Assembly (NCBI GenBank): GCA_002307135.1
Contig: DBTQ01000022.1
Span: forward strand, 117,699 to 163,523
Direction of reading: 5' to 3'
Source: Bacteroidetes bacterium UBA1312
GTDB taxonomy: Bacteria; Bacteroidota; Bacteroidia; Chitinophagales; Chitinophagaceae
DNA: 45,825 nucleotides
In this document: positions 6,636 to 15,400 of the stretch, in pieces
Layout of the letters: each line of letters opens with the position of its first letter
Position numbering within the stretch: position 1 is the first letter of the stretch
Made by a program: the position numbers and the translations under genes
The notes under the pieces: model-generated
Databases searched by the model: none
What the model was told of the DNA's origin: nothing
The model's input: only the letters and a program-made list of their open reading frames with translations

Positions 6636-7982
6636 ATGAAAAAAACACATTTTATTGCTATCGGTGGTGCTATCATGCATCAATTAGCGTTGGCCTTGCA
6701 ACGTCAGGGGCATATTGTAAGTGGAAGTGACGATGAAATTAACGATCCTGCCCGCACTAATCTTGCCAATGCCGGTATTTTACCAGAAAAAAATGGCTGG
6801 TTTCCGGAAAAGATAACAACAGACCTTGATGCGATAGTGTTAGGTATGCATGCCAAGGCTGGAAATCCGGAATTGAAGGCCGCCCAAGAATTGGGGATTC
6901 CAATTTATTCTTTCCCGGAGTACGTTTATGAATTAAGCAAAAATAAAAAGCGGGTAGTAGTAGCGGGCAGCCATGGCAAAACAAGTATAACTTCTATGAT
7001 TATGCATGTATTGCGCCATCGAGGCATGGATTTTGATTATCTAGTTGGAGCCAAATTGGATGGCTTTACCCAATCAGTTCAGTTGAGTGATGCCCCAATT
7101 ATTATTCTGGAAGGTGATGAATATCCTGCATCGGTAATCGAAAAAAGACCAAAAATATTTTTCTATCATCCGCACATAAGTGTGTTAAGTGGTATTGCTT
7201 GGGATCACATTAATGTATTCCCTACTTATGAAAACTATTGCAGCCAGTTTGTACAATATTTACAGGATATGCAGGCCGGATCGGAATTGTATTATAACGC
7301 TGAAGACAGCGAAGTACAACGCATTGTTGCCCAAGCAGCAAGTCATTTAACAGTAGAGCCTTATGCTACGCCTCCATTTCATTACGATGATGCTGCAGCT
7401 ATATTAGATACAGACCATGGAGCGATACCCGTGAGTGTATTTGGCCGACATAATTTGCTTAATCTTAATGGTGCCAGAAAAGTTTGTCGCTCATTGGGTG
7501 TAAGTGATAGTGATTTTTATCAGGCGATTCAATCATTTAAAGGAGCATCACTAAGGTTAGAGAAAATTGCAGAAAAAGAAGGATTTATTGCTTTTCGTGA
7601 CTTTGCACATGCACCATCAAAACTTAAAGCGACTTTGGATGCTGTAAAAGAAGCAATGCCTAATCGTAGGGTAATTGCTTGTTTCGAATTACATACTTTT
7701 AGTAGCCTCAATGAGCAATTTTTAAGCGAATATGCGCACAGCATGGACGCAGCAGATTGTGCAATTGTATTTTTCAGCCATCATGCACTGCAATTGAAAG
7801 GATTACCGGAATTGAAAACCGAAACTGTTAAACAATATTTCAAACGTGATGATCTTATCGTTATTGATGATAAAGAAAAATTGCAAAACACAATCACGGA
7901 TTATCTTACCCAAAGTACAGAAGCCACATGTTTATTGCTGATGAGTTCGGGTACTTTTGATGGTGCAGAATGGATTTTTTAA
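6636..7982 (+). CDS. mpl: UDP-MurNAc:L-Ala-gamma-D-Glu-meso-DAP ligase (murein tripeptide ligase)
   Basis: Ligates recycled murein tripeptide to UDP-MurNAc, feeding cell-wall turnover products back into peptidoglycan synthesis. It belongs to the Mur ligase family: an N-terminal Rossmann domain beginning MKKTHFIAIGG, the ATP loop GSHGKTS at 111-117, the central motif ILEGDEYPAS, and the C-terminal domain with FRDFAHAPSK. A reading frame continues upstream to 6453, but that extension is not Mur-like and overlaps the antisense lipoprotein gene; the ATG at 6636 begins exactly at the family N-terminus and gives 448 residues. Mpl is distinguished from MurC by the HFIAIGGA..HQLA start and the FAHAPSK region. 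No operon partners are adjacent. Confidence 0.92.
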   Translation: MKKTHFIAIGGAIMHQLALALQRQGHIVSGSDDEINDPARTNLANAGILPEKNGWFPEKITTDLDAIVLGMHAKAGNPELKAAQELGIPIYSFPEYVYELSKNKKRVVVAGSHGKTSITSMIMHVLRHRGMDFDYLVGAKLDGFTQSVQLSDAPIIILEGDEYPASVIEKRPKIFFYHPHISVLSGIAWDHINVFPTYENYCSQFVQYLQDMQAGSELYYNAEDSEVQRIVAQAASHLTVEPYATPPFHYDDAAAILDTDHGAIPVSVFGRHNLLNLNGARKVCRSLGVSDSDFYQAIQSFKGASLRLEKIAEKEGFIAFRDFAHAPSKLKATLDAVKEAMPNRRVIACFELHTFSSLNEQFLSEYAHSMDAADCAIVFFSHHALQLKGLPELKTETVKQYFKRDDLIVIDDKEKLQNTITDYLTQSTEATCLLLMSSGTFDGAEWIF

Positions 7983-8042
7983 ATCGGAAATCATTGCTAT
8001 ATCCGTGTTTATAAACTTTATGTCCTTCTTTTTCGTTTATTA

Positions 8043-9107
8043 ATGATGCGACTAAAAATAATATTCTTATTGTCCCTTTATTGTTTATGTGCAAAAGGAC
8101 AGATACAATATGAATACTTCAATAGTGAATATTTTTGGGGGAAGTTGGTGATGGAAACATCATCATCACCCTTGCCTCATTTTACTGCCGATGATTCCGT
8201 TATTGTAGTAATCAGTACCAGAATACTACAGCCAGATAGTTTTCGATTCGTTGGTGAGATAAAAGACGCCTATGCAAGCCACAATTATTTGGTATTTTCG
8301 AAAGACGGCAAATGGCACATTCATCCTTTTCCCAGCCTTGTAGATGCCATCCATGCAATGCCTAATATAAATCAGGATTGGGTTATTTATACCGAAGGTA
8401 TGGGTAAAATATTCACGACCGATTTAGATAGAGGAATGCAGTTAAGTCAACAATATAATGTCAATACTATAGTATTTGATTACCCAAGTATTCGCACAGG
8501 ACTTAAGCCATTAGGCAATTACAAGTTCGCTTATCGCAATGCAAGAAGTGCTTACAAAGAATATGTTCCTCTTTTAGATACAGTAATGATGCTGCGTACG
8601 AAAGCGAAAATGGGTAATGGGAAATTATCTTTATTCTTTCACAGTACGGGTAACAATGTGATTCGTGCTATTGCAAGAAAGGGAATAATAAACCATTACA
8701 ACACAACAGCGTGGATAGATAATATTATCCTAAATGCACCCTGTGTACCTCGTAAAAAAAATGCCGTTTGGCTTAATAATATTCACTGTTCAAAACACAT
8801 ATATGTTCATTACAGTCCTATAGATGCTACACTAAGATGGGCTAGAATAGCCGGATTCAGACAAATAATGGGCGAGCATATAAAGAAACCAATTGCTGCT
8901 CAAGCTATATATATCAACTTCGCTGCTTTATGTGGTACCGAACATAGCAATTTCCTGCATCTATATCAGCGAGAAGGTCCACCACAAGAAGCATTCAATC
9001 ATTATAAGGTTTTACTACATGGTGAAAAAGCCAAAACTATGGATAGCACACTTTATAGAGCCTCTCATTACAGGCATATCGGTTGGGAGTTATTGAGAAA
9101 AGAGTAG
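8043..9107 (+). CDS. Secreted alpha/beta hydrolase-like protein
   Basis: A 354-residue exported protein. It has an N-terminal signal peptide (about 1-19, cleavage near AKG-Q), then a region that leads to an alpha/beta-hydrolase fold. A plausible catalytic triad is S201 in FFHSTGNN, D261 in HYSPIDATLR and H301 in CGTEHSNFL. The last two strongly resemble the Asp and His blocks of the DUF900 hydrolase family (YxSPxD..L and an H near the end). The usual GxSxG is here HSTGN. Substrate unknown; an esterase or lipase-like role is an inference. ATG codons at 8043 and 8046 are both possible. The gene stands alone and ends at a bidirectional terminator. Confidence 0.7.
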   Translation: MMRLKIIFLLSLYCLCAKGQIQYEYFNSEYFWGKLVMETSSSPLPHFTADDSVIVVISTRILQPDSFRFVGEIKDAYASHNYLVFSKDGKWHIHPFPSLVDAIHAMPNINQDWVIYTEGMGKIFTTDLDRGMQLSQQYNVNTIVFDYPSIRTGLKPLGNYKFAYRNARSAYKEYVPLLDTVMMLRTKAKMGNGKLSLFFHSTGNNVIRAIARKGIINHYNTTAWIDNIILNAPCVPRKKNAVWLNNIHCSKHIYVHYSPIDATLRWARIAGFRQIMGEHIKKPIAAQAIYINFAALCGTEHSNFLHLYQREGPPQEAFNHYKVLLHGEKAKTMDSTLYRASHYRHIGWELLRKE

Positions 9108-9130
9108 TAATTCTTTAATGCTCTTTCTAA

Positions 9131-9173
9131 TATAATAAAAGGCAGCATTTTTTAGATGCCGCCTTTTATTATA
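9131..9173. terminator. Bidirectional terminator between convergent genes
   Basis: TATAATAAAAGGC(A)GCAT pairs with ATGC(C)GCCTTTTATTATA around a short T-rich loop. The outer A/T arms supply a U-tract for both the hydrolase gene (plus) and the metallopeptidase gene (minus). Confidence 0.8.
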
Positions 9174-9188
9174 TTGCTCATTACTTTT

Positions 9189-11225
9189 TTACCACAACCT
9201 TACTCTTAAACTGTCCGCTAAATACATTTTGTTATTAGGTTTTACATTAAATGCTTCGTAAAATTCAGGCACATTAGGGAATGGTCCGTTCACCCGAAAT
9301 TTAGCAGGAGCATGCACATCTGTGAGTATTTGTGATGCCAATTGTTCAGGGCGAATTTGATATAGCCAACCAAGAGAGTAACCTAAGAAGAAGCGTTGTA
9401 GCGGTGTATAACCTGCTATTTTTTGCCCTTTTTTGTATGCATCTGTTTGTTTGAACGCATCAAGACCTATTAATATACCTCCCAAATCTGCTAGATTTTC
9501 ACCAAGCGAAGATTTTCCATTGATATGAATTGTATCTACTGCTACTATATTGTTGAATTGTTTTACGAGCACGGCGGAACGCTTTGTAAATTGGTTCTCA
9601 TCTTCCTTGCTCCACCAATTTTTCAGATTCCCTTTAGCATCAAACTGACGACCTTCATCGTCGAAGCCATGTGTAATTTCATGCCCGATAGTGGAAGCGG
9701 CGGCATAACCATAGACTAGCGCATCGTCTAGCTCTTCATCGCGAAAACCTGGCACTGTAAATTGTCCGGCAGGTAGTACAATTTCATTATTAGATGGATT
9801 GTAATATGCATTGTACGTTTGCGGTGTCATATCCCATTCTGTACGATCCACTGGTTTGCCCAATTTGTTGATGGAATAATTGTTCCACCAATTATTGGCA
9901 TGCATCATATTGGAGACATAAGAGCTACGGTCAATTTTCAATGAAGAAAAATCTTTCCATTTATCGGGATAGCCCACCTTTTTGCTGATTGCAGCTAATT
10001 TGGCAAGCGCTTTTTGCTTCGTGCTATCGCTCATCCAGGTAAGTTTTTCGATACGCCCTTTGTATGCTTTACGTACAGCTTCTGTCATATCGCTATAACG
10101 TGCTTTGGCTTTCTCATTGAAATATTCTTTTACAAATAATTGTCCTAAGACTTCTCCTATCGCAGCTTCTTCCGCGTCTAACACTCTTTTCCAACGTGCA
10201 CGCATTTCTTTCGCACCACGTATCGTTTTGTTGTAAAAATCAAATTTTGCTTGCACAAAACTTTGACTCATATAGGGTGCATAATCATTGACCAAATGGA
10301 AGGTCATGTAATCTTTTAAATTTTGAATAGGTTCATGTGCGATGAGTTGACCCAATTCTTTGTAAAATTCTGGTTGGCCAACAATTACAGTATCAATTTT
10401 GGGCAATCCGATACCTGTAAAAACCATATTCCAGTCAATGCCTGGAGCTGTAGTTTTTAATTGAGCCATACCCATTTTATTGTAATTGGCATAAGGGTCG
10501 CGCAGTGCTTCCAATTTACGCGAAGCTTTTGCCATCTTAGTTTCGAGCGCCAATACTGCTACAGCCTTATTTGTAGCACTAGAACTATCAACGCCGCTTA
10601 ATCGAAGTATTTTGCTTATAAAATTCGGGTACTCATTTCTAACTTTAACAGTGCGTTCATCGGTGTTGAAATAGTAATCTCTGTTGGGCATACCCAAACC
10701 ACCTTGTGCTAATTGGTAGGACATTACTTCGCTATTCTTTGCATCTTGTCCTACACCTTCACCAAAAAATACGCCCACGCCAATAGCATGTAAATGTGCC
10801 GCAGCATTCATAATATCAGCAGGTGTTTTGGCCGCATTAATTTTAGCTAGTTCTTCTTGCAATGGAGCTATACCATCTTTTTCTATTTTAGTAGAATCCA
10901 TTGCTGTAGTCCAAAAATCAGAAAGCTGCTGCTGCGTTCCGTTCTTGGGAGCAGCTGTTGTAGCATCCTGATTTATTTTGAGCTTACGTTGGTACAACTC
11001 TTCTCCCACTAAATGAGCAATACCCCAACTTGTTTCAGAAGCTGGTATCGGATTATTTTTTATCCAGTGGCCATTTGCAAATTCAAAAAAATCGTCTGCG
11101 GGATTTATCGTTGTATCGATATTGGATTGGAGCATATCAGCTTTTGTTGTATCGGCTGATTTCGGTTGATTGCAAGCACTAAAGAATACAATACTTGCAA
11201 TTGGAATGACTATTTTTTTCAGCAT
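9189..11225 (-). CDS. M13 family zinc metallopeptidase, lipoprotein
   Basis: A neprilysin/PepO-type endopeptidase of 678 residues that cleaves small peptides. The signal peptide ends in a lipobox, VFFSAC, with Cys18 as the lipid-anchored residue, so it should sit on a periplasmic or outer-membrane face. The zinc site is HEITH at 515-519 with the third ligand E576 in GENLADLGG (E576, D580), and GFDDEGRQFD follows the HExxH as in the family. NAYYNPSNNEIVLPAGQF is the substrate-groove block upstream. The C-terminus ends in RVRLW, as usual. It is monocistronic; a -7 element TATTTTTG lies on the minus strand at 11258-11251. Confidence 0.94.
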   Translation of the reverse strand: MLKKIVIPIASIVFFSACNQPKSADTTKADMLQSNIDTTINPADDFFEFANGHWIKNNPIPASETSWGIAHLVGEELYQRKLKINQDATTAAPKNGTQQQLSDFWTTAMDSTKIEKDGIAPLQEELAKINAAKTPADIMNAAAHLHAIGVGVFFGEGVGQDAKNSEVMSYQLAQGGLGMPNRDYYFNTDERTVKVRNEYPNFISKILRLSGVDSSSATNKAVAVLALETKMAKASRKLEALRDPYANYNKMGMAQLKTTAPGIDWNMVFTGIGLPKIDTVIVGQPEFYKELGQLIAHEPIQNLKDYMTFHLVNDYAPYMSQSFVQAKFDFYNKTIRGAKEMRARWKRVLDAEEAAIGEVLGQLFVKEYFNEKAKARYSDMTEAVRKAYKGRIEKLTWMSDSTKQKALAKLAAISKKVGYPDKWKDFSSLKIDRSSYVSNMMHANNWWNNYSINKLGKPVDRTEWDMTPQTYNAYYNPSNNEIVLPAGQFTVPGFRDEELDDALVYGYAAASTIGHEITHGFDDEGRQFDAKGNLKNWWSKEDENQFTKRSAVLVKQFNNIVAVDTIHINGKSSLGENLADLGGILIGLDAFKQTDAYKKGQKIAGYTPLQRFFLGYSLGWLYQIRPEQLASQILTDVHAPAKFRVNGPFPNVPEFYEAFNVKPNNKMYLADSLRVRLW

Positions 11226-11334
11226 AAGTGGATATTAAAAAATGAATTTCCAAAAATAACTTATTCAAAGACGAGTAATGATTTTTAATAGACTATTTCT
11301 TTGGTATAATTTATAAAAGGATACTTCAAAATAT

Positions 11335-11371
11335 ACCCACCCTTATGTAATGTACTACAATGAGGGTGGGT
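11335..11371 (-). terminator. Terminator of the PKD protein-porP operon
   Basis: ACCCACCCTTAT (11335-11346) pairs with ATGAGGGTGGGT (11360-11371): 12 bp including one G-U pair. On the minus strand it is followed by a T-rich run, and it lies 35 bp behind the porP stop codon. Confidence 0.65.
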
Positions 11372-11405
11372 AGTTGCAATTAAATTAATTCGAATCTAGA
11401 ATTGA

Positions 11406-12449
11406 TTATCTACGAGGGCATACAGTTTTGCTAAAGCCTTTTTGAGGATCATTTAAAATACCCGTTTTTATAATTGATATTTCAAAACCTCCTCGCAGGT
11501 TACTTGCAGCTTTCAGTTTTGAAACATTCATGTCATAACTAGCCGCAAACGTGAGCTGGTTGTAATCCACTTTTACAACAGGAATGAGTGCATCTCCAAT
11601 TCTGTAAAAGCAACCAGCATAAAAAATGAGTACACTTTCGCTTGCCGCTTCATCGTTTTTACGACCAACTAAACCACCCAAAATTGTTTCATTATAATTT
11701 CCTTGCAAAGAAAAGTTTCCTTGAAATTGCACACTCCACATTTCATTGATAAGCCTATTTGTGCTAGCATTCAGATTCCATCTAAGGTCCTTTTTTATAC
11801 CTGCATTATCGCTGTAAAAAGTATTTTCGGGACGAGTCAGGTGATACGCCGAAAAACCAATCATATAATTGTTTGCATTTTCAGGTCCATTATTTGTACT
11901 ATAATTAATCCCTGCACCGAAATCCATTTGACTCACTTTAGGATTACCAAACGATTCTCCTGTTGGATTACCCGGATTGTAACCACCCGGTCCATATTGA
12001 TTATCGAAGGTCATTTTACTTACATCGAAGCTGCGTTGGATATAACCACCCATCAGCCCCAAGGACAAGAATGAATTATGGGCTTCGTTTATGGACTTAT
12101 TGTAAGAAATAGCAACACTACCCGATAGGGTACGCAGATTAATACTGCCTGTTTTGTCATAGAATCCTAAAACGCCAAATCCAATAAAATCTTGTGATTC
12201 ACCGATTTGTTTTTTACATTCCAGTGCGGCTTGCGCCGTTTGAAACGGCGCACTGATACTATTCCACTGATTACGGTAAATCATGCTTACTCTATAATCA
12301 CCATTAAAAACCCCTGTAAGTGCAGGATTTCGTAGAATACTCGTTTCATAGAATTGAGAATAATGTATGTCTTGAGCCCATGTATAAAATGGTATCAATA
12401 ACAATAAACTCAGTGCATTTCTATAAATAATTTTTTGGAGTGTTTTCAT
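11406..12449 (-). CDS. PorP/SprF family type IX secretion membrane protein
   Basis: A 347-residue outer-membrane beta-barrel-like protein of the PorP/SprF family. It has a signal peptide (cleavage after YTWAQ), then the family hallmark DIHYSQFYETSILRNPALTG and NQWNSI. It follows the 1582-residue PKD protein by only 10 bp on the same strand. Established knowledge: proteins with a type B (gliding-motility-associated) C-terminal sorting domain often need a co-encoded PorP/SprF partner for export and attachment. The inference is that this protein is the dedicated secretion or anchoring partner of its upstream neighbour rather than the core PorP of the T9SS, whose other genes are not in the window. 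Confidence 0.9.
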   Translation of the reverse strand: MKTLQKIIYRNALSLLLLIPFYTWAQDIHYSQFYETSILRNPALTGVFNGDYRVSMIYRNQWNSISAPFQTAQAALECKKQIGESQDFIGFGVLGFYDKTGSINLRTLSGSVAISYNKSINEAHNSFLSLGLMGGYIQRSFDVSKMTFDNQYGPGGYNPGNPTGESFGNPKVSQMDFGAGINYSTNNGPENANNYMIGFSAYHLTRPENTFYSDNAGIKKDLRWNLNASTNRLINEMWSVQFQGNFSLQGNYNETILGGLVGRKNDEAASESVLIFYAGCFYRIGDALIPVVKVDYNQLTFAASYDMNVSKLKAASNLRGGFEISIIKTGILNDPQKGFSKTVCPRR

Positions 12450-12459
12450 GAGTTTGGTT

Positions 12460-15400
12460 TTATTTAATCAATGTTATATCTCCCTTCCAAAAAACAGTTT
12501 CGCCGTTGTTACAAGTGGCTTCAAGTGTATAAACAAATGTATCTGAGCCAAGCTGTTCACCTTTAAATGTTCCATCCCATCCCTGACTTTTATCATTTAC
12601 ATCTATATTGGTCTTTTCGTAAACCATTTGTCCCCAGCGATTGTAAACACGGAATGATTTTATTTTACTGACACCAGTACCATGTGGATAAAATATATCA
12701 TTTTGTCCGTCATTGTTAGGCGTAAAGCTATTAGGTATAAACAATTGGCTTTGGTCGCAGAATACAATTATGGTTACCGAATCTGTATCTACGCAACCAT
12801 AATCTGAATAACCAATAAGTGCGTAAGTAGTAGTGGTTTGGGGTGTAGCTGTTGGATTAGGACAATTGGTACAGCTCAAACCTAATGATGGAGTCCATAA
12901 GTAGGTACTTATAAATGATCCTGTACCATTAAGTGTCACTGTTGTTCCTGACAACACCCTTTGATCGGGGCCTGCATTGACAATTGGGAGCGGGTGTACA
13001 ATTACTTTTACATAAGCAGTATCAGGAATACAGCTTCCCTCAGATCCAATAACCATATATGTTATGCTACTGTCTAAAGTGGCAATTGGATTTGCAATAT
13101 GGCTGTCACTCAGATGTGTGGCAGGAATCCAATTATATTTATATGCACCTGAAACGCTCAATTCTATTGGTGTCTGAGCACATGCTTCCTGATTATTTGA
13201 TGTAATAAGTTTCGTTTTTGTTTTGACACCTACTGTAACAGTATCCTTATTAACACAACCAAACTGGTCACTTCCGGTTACATAGTATGTTGTAGGCACA
13301 GTTGGAGCCGCTGTGGGATTACTACAATTTGTACAACTAAGTGTAGGATTTGCATCCCAAGTATAACTTGTTCCTCCGGTAGGATATAATACAACTATAT
13401 CGTTAAGACATATTACAGTGTCATCAACGTGTATTTTGGGTAAAGGATGTATTTCTATTGATTGTTGAACTGTATCGACGCAGCCATTTGTATTGGTGGA
13501 TATCAGGGTAATTGTATATACACCAACTTTCGAATAAGTACGTTTAGGTTGTTTGAGACTGCTGGTAGATCCATCTTCAAATGTCCATTGTGAGGAAGCA
13601 TAACTAGAGAATGGACTATAAGAAGAATCATTAAACGTAATTTCTGTTCCTATACAAGCTGGAGAAAAAGTTATCACAGGAGTTATACCATCTACTTTTA
13701 TTGTATCAATCCCCTTACTAGAAGTAGAGCAACCTTTACCATCACCTAATATAAGTCGTGGTAGATAAGCGCCTGGTTTTACGTATGTATGTGTTGTTGT
13801 AGGCTTGCCAACTGCACTTTCAGTAACACCATCCGCAAAATCCCAAACCATTACAGACACATTAATCAAATCTGCAGAAAATGAAACGGTTAATGGTGCG
13901 CATCCGGTAAGCGGCGTATATTTTAATGCCCCATCATATCCCATTATACGCACTGTGCTTGTTGCAGTATCGGTACATCCATGCATATCATAAGCCACCA
14001 AAATAGGATGATATTTCCCAGAATCGACATAAGGGCTTGCTGGGCCACTAGTAAATGATGTGCTACCGTTGTTGAAATCCCAATAATAACTGGTAGCATT
14101 TTTGGAAGTGTTGATAAAGTTAACAAACAATGGAGGACAAAGAGCGATTGAATCACTCATTGTGAATGATGCCGTAGGTTTCGTTAACTTTATGTAATTC
14201 AATTTGGTAATAGAATCCTTACATCCGGTCGCATCTGTAACAACAAGTTTTACATTATAAGAGCCAACACTACCATAACTATGAACCGGTATATTTGCAG
14301 TTGAAGTTCCTCCGTCTCCAAAGTACCATTTATAGGTAAGATCTACACCACTTGATCCATTGGCAAAAGTGATATTATAACCAATACAAGAGAACGTATC
14401 AACACTGGAGTTGAAGGCTGCAATAGGCTTTCGCGCCTCTATACTCATAGTTGTTGAATCTTTACAGCCAATATTGTCTGTAGAAATGAGGGTCACTGTA
14501 TATGAGCCAGCCGCATAATTATGATTAGCTTTTGACGAGGTGTCTGTTTTTCCTGTCGCATCTCCAAATGACCATTTCCTATTTACAACATAGGCTCCTT
14601 TAGTGTCGAAACTACTATCTATAAAATTTACTGTTAGCGGCGAGCAACCGATAACGGGGCTCGCTGTCAGTTTCATTTGTGGTTTGCCAACAATGATATA
14701 ATGTGGTCGTGTTGCTGTATCAAAACAGCCATGAATATCTTTTGCAATTAGTGATACCGCATAGCTACCCGTATCAAGAAATTTATACAATAGGTTTCCA
14801 AAGGAATCATTTTTAAAAGTGCTATTAAGATACCAAGTATAATTCAAAAAATAAGGTTGCAAAATGGCAATCAAATGTGCTGTATCACCCTTGCAAAGTG
14901 TCGTGTCTAGTGCAGAGAAAGACGGATTAGCTTTAAATAGACTAATCGTTTGTGTGGTTGTATCTCTGCAACCAAACGTATCATTAACAGTGATTTGTGT
15001 AACCGTATATGTACCAAAAGAACTGTAAGTATGAACCGGATTTCTTAATATCGATGAATCTCCATCTCCAAAACGCCACAACACAGAAGTAGCTCTCCAT
15101 GAAGAATCTAAAAAATGAACCAATAATGGCGTGTCGCAAGAATACTTTTCACCAAAATAGGAAGAAGGCGGATTGATAAATAACATTTTTGAAGTAGTAT
15201 CTACACAACCGTAACGTATGACGGTTAAGCTGACACGGCGATCTCCGGCAACATGGTATTTATGATTGAGGTGTAAGATAGAATCTGTGACAATGGAGCC
15301 GTCTCCGAAATCCCAAACATAGGAAGTTCCTCCACCACCAATTCTATTAACAGTTATTGACCCTCCTTTACAAAGAATCGAATCCGACATAGTAAATGCC

